Part shown: piece after piece, positions 6,981-13,432 of the stretch
How positions within the stretch are numbered: position 1 is the first letter of the stretch
Layout of the letters: the number at the start of each line of letters is the position of its first letter
Source: Thermoplasmata archaeon
GTDB lineage: Archaea; Thermoplasmatota; Thermoplasmata; Lutacidiplasmatales; UBA184
Length of the DNA stretch: 22,394 nt
Direction: 5' to 3'
Assembly: GCA_021828085.1 (NCBI GenBank)
Contig: JAKATE010000014.1
Span: forward strand, 1-22,394
Notes under the pieces: model-generated
Databases searched by the model: none
Told to the model about the DNA's origin: nothing
Seen by the model: the letters and a program-made list of their open reading frames with translations, nothing else
Program-made: the position numbers and the translations under genes

Positions 6981-7811
6981 ATGACCGCCGGACCCGGGTC
7001 CTCCGGCTCGACCCCCCGGCTCGTCACGCTCACTACGGACATCGGCTGGGCCTACGCCGCCCAGATGAAGGGCGTGCTCCACACCCTCTGCCCCGGGATC
7101 CGGGTGGTCGACCTCACCCATGAGATCCCCCCCCAGGCCGTCGAGGAGGCTGCCTTCCTCCTCGAGCACATGGCTTCCCGCTACCCCGCGGGTGTCGTGC
7201 ACGTGGCCGTGGTCGACCCGGGGGTGGGGAGCGAGCGCCAGCCGCTCCTCATCGAGACCCCCGGCGGAGGGGCCCTCCTCGGACCGGACAACGGGGTCCT
7301 CTGGCCGCTCAGCGACCGGCTGGGGCGGGTCGGCGTGTACCGTCTGGACCGTTCGAAGGTCTCCCCGGAAGGACCGGCCTCGGCCACGTTCGACGGGCGC
7401 GACCTGTTCGCGCCCGCGGCCGCGCACGTCGCCCGCGGGGTCGAGCCGCGTCGGCTCGGTTCCCCGACCGAGGCCCGCACGCTCTCGCTCGTCGACGAGA
7501 CGCTGCTCCCCGACGGGGGGGCGGAAGGGAGGGTGCTGCACGTGGATGTCTTCGGCAACGTGATCACCTCGCTGGGCCCCCGGGGTCTCCCGAAGGGGCT
7601 GAAGGCCCGGCTCGAACGGCCCGGAACCCCGCAGTCGCCGGCCCTCCCGCTCCGCGTCGTGCGGACGTACGCCGAGCTCTCCCTCGGGGAGTTCGGACTG
7701 CTCCTCTCGAGCTTCGACCGCCTCGAGCTCTCGCTACGGAACGGCCACGCGGCCCGGGCCCTCGGGCTCAAGGCCGGGGACCGGGTCCGGGTGGTCCCCG
7801 GTGACCGGTAG
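6981..7811 (+). CDS. SAM hydroxide adenosyltransferase family (DUF62) protein with altered catalytic residue
   Basis: Family members hydrolyse S-adenosylmethionine to adenosine and methionine; relatives include fluorinase and chlorinase. The 276-residue protein shows VTLTTDIG (15-22), the SAM-binding RVVDLTHEIPPQAVEEAAFLL (41-61), the motif VHVAVVDPGVGSER (73-86), GPDNGVLWP (101-109), TFDGRDLFAPAAAH (136-149) and the C-terminal VDVFGNVITSL. The conserved catalytic set in archaeal DUF62 enzymes is Asp-Arg-His. Asp79 and Arg86 are present, but the His expected in TFHGRD is Asp138 here. The substitution may lower or change activity. ATG 6981 is 30 nt after the small membrane protein; no separate promoter is evident, so it may belong to that operon. 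Confidence 0.9.
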   Translation: MTAGPGSSGSTPRLVTLTTDIGWAYAAQMKGVLHTLCPGIRVVDLTHEIPPQAVEEAAFLLEHMASRYPAGVVHVAVVDPGVGSERQPLLIETPGGGALLGPDNGVLWPLSDRLGRVGVYRLDRSKVSPEGPASATFDGRDLFAPAAAHVARGVEPRRLGSPTEARTLSLVDETLLPDGGAEGRVLHVDVFGNVITSLGPRGLPKGLKARLERPGTPQSPALPLRVVRTYAELSLGEFGLLLSSFDRLELSLRNGHAARALGLKAGDRVRVVPGDR

Positions 7812-7886
7812 GTCCCCACTCGCGGGCAAACCCTTTGAGCCCCTCCCAGGTTGAGGCGCCGGCCCAAGAGGACGATCCCCCGCACC

Positions 7887-9068
7887 ATGGCCAAGAGAGA
7901 TTACTACGAGGTGCTCGGGCTTTCCAAGAGCGCGAGCCCGGAGGAGATCCGGAGCGCCTACCGGCGCCTGGCGCGGCAGTTCCACCCCGACCTCAACAAG
8001 GAGGACCCCAAGGCCGCCGAGGAGAAGTTCAAGGAGCTCTCGGAGGCCTACGAGGTCCTGGTCGACCCCGCCAAGCGGGAGCGCTACGACCGGGGCGGCT
8101 TCGCCGGCGTCGAGCAGGACTTCGGCCCGGGCGGCTTCCGCTGGCAGGACTTCCGCCACGCCGGGGATGTGGAGGACCTCTTCGGGGACAACGAGTTCCT
8201 CCGGCAGTTCTTCCAGCAAGGGGGCATGGGGGACCTCCTGGGAGGGCTCTTCGGCCAGGCTTACGTCACCCGGGGCGCTCCGACGCGCGGACGGGACCTC
8301 GAGCTGACCCTGCGGGTACCCCTCTCGGACGTCGTCCGGGAGTCGACCCAGACGGTCGAGATCCTCCGGTCCGACCGTTGCCCCGACTGCGAAGGGACCG
8401 GAGCCGAACACGGTCGCGCGCTCGAGGTCTGCAAGGAGTGCGGGGGCCAGGGGCAGGTCCGCCGGACGCGCGTCCGGGGAGCCACCCAGCTGATCTCCAT
8501 CGTGCAGTGCCCGACCTGCCACGGCGCCGGCAAGGTGATCCTCAAACGCTGCCCCACCTGCGCGGGGACGGGAAGCGTCCGTCGGCCGCGCAGGCTCGAG
8601 ATCCGCATCCCCCCAGGCATCGAGGACGGGACCGTCCTGCGCGTCGCTGGAGAGGGAGAGGCCGGTACCGGCAACCGGCGGGGGGACCTCTACGTCCACA
8701 TCGTCGTCGAGCCGGTGAAGGGGATCGACCGGGAGGGACGCACCCTCTACAGCGAGGCCACCATCGACCTCTCCCAGGCCCTGCTCGGGGCCCGGGTGAG
8801 CCTTCCTTCCCTCCGCGGGCACGTGGAGGTCACCGTACCCCCCGGGACGCAGCCCGAGGCCACCCTGCGCCTCCGGGGCGAGGGTCTTCCCCCGGTCGGG
8901 GGAGGGGAGCGGGGGGACCATCTGGTCAAGGTGCACGTCCGCCTGCCGACGAGCCTCAGCACGGCGCAGCGGGAAGCGGTCCGGGACCTGTTCGGGGCCC
9001 CTTCCGGGGAGGCCGTGACCCGGGAGGAGCGCGCACGGGGTGGGCTCTTCGGGCGGCGGAAGGGCTGA
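7887..9068 (+). CDS. dnaJ: Molecular chaperone DnaJ (Hsp40, class A)
   Basis: Co-chaperone that stimulates the DnaK ATPase and delivers unfolded clients. All class A parts are present in 393 residues. The J domain is 4-70, with HPD at 33-35. A Gly/Phe-rich linker spans about 70-125. The zinc domain has four CxxCxGxG repeats at 165-172, 182-189, 208-215 and 222-229. Two C-terminal beta domains follow (LEIRIPPGIEDGTVLRV and onwards). The start is ATG 7887 because MAKRDYYEVLG is the canonical N-terminus; AAGAGGA at 7866-7872 could serve as a ribosome binding site. DnaK and GrpE genes are not in this window. The TGA overlaps the next ATG by one base (TGATG). Confidence 0.97.
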   Translation: MAKRDYYEVLGLSKSASPEEIRSAYRRLARQFHPDLNKEDPKAAEEKFKELSEAYEVLVDPAKRERYDRGGFAGVEQDFGPGGFRWQDFRHAGDVEDLFGDNEFLRQFFQQGGMGDLLGGLFGQAYVTRGAPTRGRDLELTLRVPLSDVVRESTQTVEILRSDRCPDCEGTGAEHGRALEVCKECGGQGQVRRTRVRGATQLISIVQCPTCHGAGKVILKRCPTCAGTGSVRRPRRLEIRIPPGIEDGTVLRVAGEGEAGTGNRRGDLYVHIVVEPVKGIDREGRTLYSEATIDLSQALLGARVSLPSLRGHVEVTVPPGTQPEATLRLRGEGLPPVGGGERGDHLVKVHVRLPTSLSTAQREAVRDLFGAPSGEAVTREERARGGLFGRRKG

Positions 9069-9787
9069 TGGCCGGCCGCGACCCGGCCCCTCCGCAGGCC
9101 GAAGGAGGGCCTCCGGTCCCGCTCCAGCACTACTTCTCGGAGCGGCCCCAGGTCGGACACCGCCGGCGGACCCTGCGGTTCCTCTACCGCGGGAGGGTGC
9201 TCACCTGTCTCACCGACCGCGGGGTCTTCGCCTCGGAGGGGCTCGATCCCGGCACCGCGCTCCTCATCGAGAACATGCTCGTCCCGGAACGCGCGGAGGT
9301 GCTGGACGTCGGTTCCGGGTGGGGGCCCATCGGTCTCGCGGCCGCCGTCGCCGCCCCCCGGGGACGAGTGGTCCTCGTCGACCCCAACCGGCGGGCGGTG
9401 AGCCTCTCCCGGGAGAACCTGGCGGCCAACGGGGTCTCCAATGCCGAGGTCTTCCGAGGGTCGTTCTTCGCTCCCGTGGAGGGACGGCGCTTCGACCTCG
9501 TGGTCTCGAATCCCCCGTACCACCTGGGACGGGCATCTCTCGAGCACTTCTTCTCCGAGGTTCCCGTGCATCTCAAGCCCCACGGCCGTCTCCTCCTGGT
9601 GGGGAAGGGGAGCCAGGGGGCGCTGTACTACCAGCGCCGCCTGGGGGAGATCTTCGTCCGGGTGGAGATCCTCGCCCGGGGGGGCGGATACCGGGTGCTC
9701 GAGGCCTCCGAGCCTCGGTCGCGGCCGGACCCCTCCCGCGGGCCGGACTCCCCGGGGAGCCGCCCGCCGGACGTGGCCAAGAGTTAA
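9068..9787 (+). CDS. RsmC/RlmG-like SAM-dependent methyltransferase (MTS domain)
   Basis: A class I methyltransferase, probably modifying guanine N2 in rRNA or tRNA; the exact target cannot be read from sequence. In 239 residues, the N-terminal part HYFSERPQ...GVFASEGLDPGTALLIENM is characteristic of the MTS/RsmC family. Motif I is DVGSGWGPIGL (80-90), the acidic end of strand 2 is VLVDPN (102-107), and the catalytic motif IV is NPPYHLG (148-154), the NPPxHxG form of N2-guanine methyltransferases. The last 30 residues are Pro/Ser/Arg-rich and probably disordered. It is translationally coupled to dnaJ by the TGATG junction. Its stop codon lies within the TATA-like box of the S13 operon. Confidence 0.9.
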   Translation: MAGRDPAPPQAEGGPPVPLQHYFSERPQVGHRRRTLRFLYRGRVLTCLTDRGVFASEGLDPGTALLIENMLVPERAEVLDVGSGWGPIGLAAAVAAPRGRVVLVDPNRRAVSLSRENLAANGVSNAEVFRGSFFAPVEGRRFDLVVSNPPYHLGRASLEHFFSEVPVHLKPHGRLLLVGKGSQGALYYQRRLGEIFVRVEILARGGGYRVLEASEPRSRPDPSRGPDSPGSRPPDVAKS

Positions 9788-9790
9788 GTA
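9783..9790 (+). promoter_or_regulatory. TATA-like box for the S13-S4-S11-Rpo3 operon
   Basis: GTTAAGTA spanning the methyltransferase stop, with the same core as the box at 3176-3184. Applying the roughly 27-nt distance seen elsewhere in the window puts the transcript start near 9813, downstream of GTG 9801. Confidence 0.5.
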
Positions 9791-9800
9791 GCGAACCCGG

Positions 9801-10526
9801 GTGGGCGACGCGCTCCGCCCGGCGGAGCCATCGCAAGGAGGAACGACGCCCCCCAAGCCCAAGGACGAGGAGAAGCCCTCGTCGAAGACGAACGCCGAGC
9901 CGGCCTCCGGCGCGGAGGAGAAAGGCGGCAAGAAGGGCAAGGGGGGGGAGAAGAAACCCTCCGGCAAGGGGGCTCCCGCGAAGGGCCCGGCGAGCCTGTC
10001 GGGCAAGGAGAAGCTCATCGCGAGCAATCCGGACTTCCGCTACATCGTCCGGATGGCCAACACCGACCTTGACGGGAAGCGGGCGGTGGTCCTGGCGCTC
10101 ACCGGGATCCCCGGCGTGGGTCTCCGGGTGGCCGAGGCGGCCGCCAACTTCATCGACGTGGACCCGACGCAGATGCTCGGGGTCCTCCCCGAGGCGAAGA
10201 CCGATGCCCTCGAGCAGATGCTCCTCGAGCTCGGGGAGCGCCTTCCCTACTGGATGCTCAACCGCCCCCGCGACCGCACCACGGGGGAGTCGCACCACCT
10301 GCTCGCGAGCGACCTCGAGACCAGCGTGCGCGACGATGTGAACCTGATGAAGATGATCCGTTCCTACCGGGGCATCCGGCACGAGAGGGGCCAGAAGGTG
10401 CGCGGGCAGCGCACCCGGTCCAACGGCCGAACCGGCACCGCCGCCGGCGTGGTAAAGAAGGCCGCGCAGGAGGCCGCCGGGGCCAAGAAGTCCGCCTCCG
10501 AGTCCAAGGGCAAGGAGGCCTCCTAG
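9801..10526 (+). CDS. rps13: 30S ribosomal protein S13 (uS13) with long charged N-terminal extension
   Basis: The archaeal uS13 core starts near residue 72 (numbered from GTG 9801), with FRYIVRMANTDLDGKRAVVLALTGIPGVG and the C-terminal RSYRGIRHERGQKVRGQRTRSNGRTG that contacts 16S rRNA and tRNA. Before it lie about 70 residues rich in Lys, Glu, Gly, Pro and Ala; after it about 35 Ala/Lys/Ser-rich residues, so the protein (up to 241) is far longer than the usual 145-165. The start is uncertain. GTG 9801 is the only standard start codon in frame before the core, but it has no Shine-Dalgarno and precedes the predicted transcript start. A perfect AAGGAGGA (9835-9842) is followed by ACG 9846, which would give a protein beginning MPPKPKDEEK. 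It is the first gene of a ribosomal/RNA polymerase operon. Confidence 0.93.
   Translation: MGDALRPAEPSQGGTTPPKPKDEEKPSSKTNAEPASGAEEKGGKKGKGGEKKPSGKGAPAKGPASLSGKEKLIASNPDFRYIVRMANTDLDGKRAVVLALTGIPGVGLRVAEAAANFIDVDPTQMLGVLPEAKTDALEQMLLELGERLPYWMLNRPRDRTTGESHHLLASDLETSVRDDVNLMKMIRSYRGIRHERGQKVRGQRTRSNGRTGTAAGVVKKAAQEAAGAKKSASESKGKEAS
9835..9842 (+). promoter_or_regulatory. Strong Shine-Dalgarno inside the annotated S13 5' region
   Basis: AAGGAGGA, complementary to the archaeal 16S 3' end. It is followed by the codons ACG ACG CCC CCC AAG with no ATG, GTG or TTG nearby. It suggests that S13 translation begins at ACG 9846 (or at a miscalled ATG). Confidence 0.5.
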
Positions 10527-10552
10527 GCCCGGGTCCGCCGGTGGGGTAGTAG

Positions 10553-11152
10553 ATGGGCGATCCGAAGTTCTCCCGCCGCTCGTACGAGACTCCCAAGCAT
10601 CCCTGGGAGCAGGCCCGGATGGACGAGGAGCGTAAGCTCCTGCTCAAGTACGGGCTCAAGAACAAGCGCGAGCTCTGGAAGGCGCAAAGCCAGCTCCGGG
10701 ACATCCGACGGCAGGCCCGTCTGCTCCAGGCCCGGGTGCGCGCGAAGCTCCCCCAGGCCGAGAAGGAGGCCGCGCTCCTGCTCGAGCGCCTCGCCCGGCA
10801 AGGGCTCCTCAACGCCCCCTCCCCCACGCTCGACGACGTGCTCGCCCTCACCGTGCCCGATCTGCTCTCCCGCCGGCTGCAGTGGGTCTCCTATGTGAAG
10901 GGGCTCGCCGGCTCGGTCAAGCAGTCCCGCCAGCTCATCGTCCACGGCCACGTGGGCTTCGGGGACCACCGCGTCACCCGGCCCGGGTATCTGGTCCGGC
11001 GCGACGAGGAGCTCCGCCTCGGCTACCACGAGACGAGCCCGCTCACGGACGAGGCGCACACCCTGCGCTCCGCGCTCCGGGAGAAGGCCCAGGCGGCGGA
11101 GACCGCCCCGCCGGAGATCCCGGCGGCCCCGGCGCCGGAGGGAGGGGCCTGA
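10553..11152 (+). CDS. rps4: 30S ribosomal protein S4 (uS4)
   Basis: Primary 16S rRNA-binding protein of the small subunit. The N-terminal MGDPKFSRRSYETPKHPWEQARMDEERKLLLKYGLKNKRELW is the archaeal/eukaryotic S4/S9e signature. The S4 RNA-binding domain is at about 106-160 (SRRLQWVSYVKGLAGSVKQSRQLIVHGHV, with the conserved RQLI.HGHV). The C-terminal tail (about 170-199) is Ala/Glu/Pro-rich. Length 199 residues, slightly above the archaeal average because of that tail. ATG 10553 gives the canonical N-terminus and lies 26 nt after the S13 stop. The stop TGA overlaps the S11 ATG by one base. Confidence 0.97.
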   Translation: MGDPKFSRRSYETPKHPWEQARMDEERKLLLKYGLKNKRELWKAQSQLRDIRRQARLLQARVRAKLPQAEKEAALLLERLARQGLLNAPSPTLDDVLALTVPDLLSRRLQWVSYVKGLAGSVKQSRQLIVHGHVGFGDHRVTRPGYLVRRDEELRLGYHETSPLTDEAHTLRSALREKAQAAETAPPEIPAAPAPEGGA

Positions 11153-11535
11153 TGGGGAAGATCGGCATCGCCCACATCTACGCCTCCTACAACAACATCC
11201 ACATCCTGGTCACCGACATCACCGGGGCGGAGACCCTGGCGAAGGCGACCGGCGGGATGGTCGTGAAGGCGGCCCGGGACGAGTCGAGCCCGTACGCCGC
11301 CATGCGTGCCGCCGACCAGGTGGCGGGGGAGATCCGGGAGAAGGGCTACGACACCCTCCATATCCGCGTCCGCGCCCCCGGCGGCAACCGCTCCCGCTCC
11401 CCCGGTCCGGGGGCCCAGGCGGCCATCCGGGCGCTCGCTCGCGCCGGCATGACCATCGGCCGCATCGAGGATGTCACGCCGGTCCCGCACGACGGCACCA
11501 AGCCCAAGGGGGGCCGCCGGGGCCGTCGCGTGTAG
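11152..11535 (+). CDS. rps11: 30S ribosomal protein S11 (uS11)
   Basis: Small-subunit platform protein. The 127 residues are the compact archaeal form: IGIAHIYASYNNIHILVTDITGAETLAKATGGMVVKA, then SSPYAAMRAADQVAGE, the rRNA-binding IRVRAPGGNRSRSPGPGAQAAIRALARAGM (res. 76-105) and the basic end RIEDVTPVPHDGTKPKGGRRGRRV. It starts at ATG 11152 within the TGATG overlap with S4, so it is translationally coupled. The RNA polymerase D subunit follows after 15 nt, the classical archaeal order S13-S4-S11-Rpo3. Confidence 0.97.
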   Translation: MGKIGIAHIYASYNNIHILVTDITGAETLAKATGGMVVKAARDESSPYAAMRAADQVAGEIREKGYDTLHIRVRAPGGNRSRSPGPGAQAAIRALARAGMTIGRIEDVTPVPHDGTKPKGGRRGRRV

Positions 11536-11550
11536 GGAAGGTCCACGATC

Positions 11551-12396
11551 ATGGAGATCACCATCCGCGAGCTGACCGACCGCCGGGCCCGTCTGGTCCT
11601 CGATGCGACCTCGGCTCCCCAGGTGAACGCGCTGCGCCGGGTCCTCCTTTCCGATGTTCCCAAGATGGCCATCGAGGAGGTGGAGTTCCACCTGGGCTCC
11701 ATCCGCGACGAGGCGAAGGGGAAGGACTACGACTCCGCCACCAGCCTCTTCGACGAGTCCATCTCCCTGAGGATGGGGCTCCTGCCGGTTCCCACGGACC
11801 TCAAGCAGTTCCGCTTCAAGGACCAGTGCTCGTGCAAGGGGGAGGGCTGCCCAAGCTGCCAGATCGTCTACTCGGTGGACCGCAAGGGTCCCTGCACGGT
11901 CTACTCCCGGGATGTGGTCCCGCTGGGGGACCCCTCGCTCGCCATCCGCGAGCCGGACATCCCCGTGGTCCGCCTGGGCGCCAACCAGGCGCTGCTCGTC
12001 TACGCCACCGCCCAGCTGGGGACGGCCCGGGAGCACGCCAAGTGGCAGGTGGCCACGGCGGTGGGCTTCCACGAGCAGCCCCGGGTGAAGGTCGCCAGGG
12101 GCAAGGGGTGCACCGAGGCCTGCCTCAAGAACGTCGCCGAGGTCTGCCCGCCGAAGGTCTTCGAGATGAAGGACGGGAAGCTCGAGGTGGTGCGCGAGGA
12201 CGACTGCATCTTCTGCCACGCCTGCGAGGAGGCCTGCGAGCACGCCAGCGTCACGGTGGGGGAGGACAACACCCGCTTCCACTTCGAGCTCGAGACCGAC
12301 AGCTCCATGACCAGCCGGGAGGCGATCCGCTTCTCCCTCCAAGACCTCAAGCGGCGCTTCGACGAGATGCGCGAGAGCGTGCTCGCGATCCCCTGA
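11551..12396 (+). CDS. rpo3: DNA-directed RNA polymerase subunit D (Rpo3) with ferredoxin-like Fe-S domain
   Basis: Alpha-like platform subunit that pairs with subunit L during RNA polymerase assembly. In 281 residues, the N-terminal dimerisation part holds NALRRVLLSDVPKMAIEEVEF (26-46) and SLRMGLLPVPTD (72-83). A Cys knuckle follows at Cys93, 95, 100 and 103, the DQCSCKGEGCPSC stretch common in archaeal D subunits. The Fe-S insertion spans about 178-240: Cys187, 191 and 199-Pro in the first half, and Cys219, 222, 225 and 229 (CIFCHACEEAC) in the second. That is seven cysteines, one short of two complete [4Fe-4S] sites. The C-terminal FHFELETDSSMTSREAIRFSLQDLKRR closes the dimerisation domain. 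ATG 11551 is 15 nt after S11; in this window the usual L18e-L13-S9 genes do not follow. Confidence 0.96.
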   Translation: MEITIRELTDRRARLVLDATSAPQVNALRRVLLSDVPKMAIEEVEFHLGSIRDEAKGKDYDSATSLFDESISLRMGLLPVPTDLKQFRFKDQCSCKGEGCPSCQIVYSVDRKGPCTVYSRDVVPLGDPSLAIREPDIPVVRLGANQALLVYATAQLGTAREHAKWQVATAVGFHEQPRVKVARGKGCTEACLKNVAEVCPPKVFEMKDGKLEVVREDDCIFCHACEEACEHASVTVGEDNTRFHFELETDSSMTSREAIRFSLQDLKRRFDEMRESVLAIP

Positions 12397-12457
12397 ACGT
12401 CGGTTCCGGATCCTGCCGGGTCCCCCAAGGGGCCGGGTCAAGCGCTGTTCACGGTCC

Positions 12458-12465
12458 TTTTAAGG
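12458..12465 (+). promoter_or_regulatory. TATA-like box for thioredoxin/DUF302 genes
   Basis: TTTTAAGG in the 104-nt gap after rpo3. The predicted transcript start is near 12488, just before a GGGGAGGGGAGG Shine-Dalgarno region ending at ATG 12501. It indicates a separate transcription unit from the ribosomal operon. Confidence 0.55.
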
Positions 12466-12500
12466 TGACCCTGCCCCCTGCGGACGGGGAGGGGAGGAGG

Positions 12501-12989
12501 ATGCCCGAAGGACCGGAGGGGGCCGGGCCCGGAGAGGAGGACGCCGAGCTCGCCCGGATCCGGGCCGAGCTCGCCGAGACCATCCGGATGTCCCAGGGCC
12601 ACGCGCGCGACGTGAAGGGCGGGTTCCCGGTAACGGGGGTGGGTCCGCTCGTGGCGGAGCTCTCCGAGCGGGCCATCGCAGGCTTCTTGCAGCAGCACGA
12701 GCGCGTGGTGCTCGACCTGTGGGCTTCGTGGTGCGCCCCGTGCCGGGCGCTCTCCCCGATCGTGGAGCGCGTGGCCGCCCGTCTCAGCCCCACCGTCGCC
12801 TTCGGCAAGGTGAACACCGACGAGGAGCCGGCCCTGGCGGCCGGCTGGGGTGTCCAGAGCATCCCGACCCTGCTGTTCTTCCGCCAGACGCGCCTGGTCG
12901 ACCGGGCGGTGGGGGTCCTCCCCGAGCGGGCCCTGGAGGCCCGGATCGTCCGCTCCCTGGAGGTCCCGCCCACCCACGGGGGGGCATGA
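12501..12989 (+). CDS. Thioredoxin-domain protein with N-terminal extension
   Basis: A thiol-disulphide oxidoreductase. The thioredoxin fold covers about residues 45-158 of 162, with the active site LWASWCAPCR (Trp77, Cys78, Ala79, Pro80, Cys81) and the cis-proline loop QSIPTLLFF (Pro122). The active-site dipeptide is Ala-Pro instead of the Gly-Pro of classical thioredoxin, a common variant. About 45 N-terminal residues are acidic and helical (EEDAELARIRAELAETIRM) and precede the fold; there is no signal peptide, so the protein should be cytoplasmic. ATG 12501 follows a purine-rich ribosome binding region. The stop overlaps the next start (ATGA), coupling it to the DUF302 protein, and it sits directly downstream of the Fe-S-containing Rpo3 gene. 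Confidence 0.93.
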   Translation: MPEGPEGAGPGEEDAELARIRAELAETIRMSQGHARDVKGGFPVTGVGPLVAELSERAIAGFLQQHERVVLDLWASWCAPCRALSPIVERVAARLSPTVAFGKVNTDEEPALAAGWGVQSIPTLLFFRQTRLVDRAVGVLPERALEARIVRSLEVPPTHGGA

Positions 12990-13399
12990 CGGAGCTCGCG
13001 TACTCGCGCGAGACCCCGGACGACCTCGAGCGGGCGGAGGCGCGCCTGGAAGCCGAGCTCAAGCTCCGCGGGTTCGGCATCCTGTCGGTCATCCCGATCC
13101 ATCGGATCCTCAAGGAGAAGCTGGGGCTCGACCGACCCCCGCTGGTCATCCTGGAGGTCTGCTCCCCGAAGCAGGCGAGCGAAGCGCTGGAGCGCTCCGT
13201 GGAAGCCTCGCTCCTCCTCCCCTGCAAGATCGTCCTCACCCGGGAGGGGGACCGGACCCGGCTGATGGTCCAGCGGCCGGTCTCGATGATCCAGGCGATG
13301 CTCCCGGGCCGGTCGCTGGAGACGGTCGCCCGGGAGTCCGAGCGGGACCTCATGGCGGCCGTGGATGCGGCAGCGACGGGAGTTCCGCCCCCCGCGTGA
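12986..13399 (+). CDS. DUF302 family protein
   Basis: The 137-residue protein matches the DUF302 pattern: an N-terminal region YSRETPDDLERAEARLEAELKLRGFGILSVIPIHRILKEKLG, then the strand PPLVILEVCSPKQASEALERSVEASLLLPCKIVLTREGDRTRLMVQRPVSMI (about 49-100). Members form small alpha-beta dimers of unresolved function, sometimes found beside thiol, metal or redox genes. Cys58 and Cys79 are the only cysteines; CSP and LPC contexts are commonly conserved in this family. ATG 12986 overlaps the thioredoxin stop by four bases, so the two proteins are translated together and a shared redox role is a reasonable inference. Confidence 0.85.
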   Translation: MTELAYSRETPDDLERAEARLEAELKLRGFGILSVIPIHRILKEKLGLDRPPLVILEVCSPKQASEALERSVEASLLLPCKIVLTREGDRTRLMVQRPVSMIQAMLPGRSLETVARESERDLMAAVDAAATGVPPPA

Positions 13400-13432
13400 G
13401 CCTCCTTCGGGGGGTCCGGCGGGAGGGGGCGA

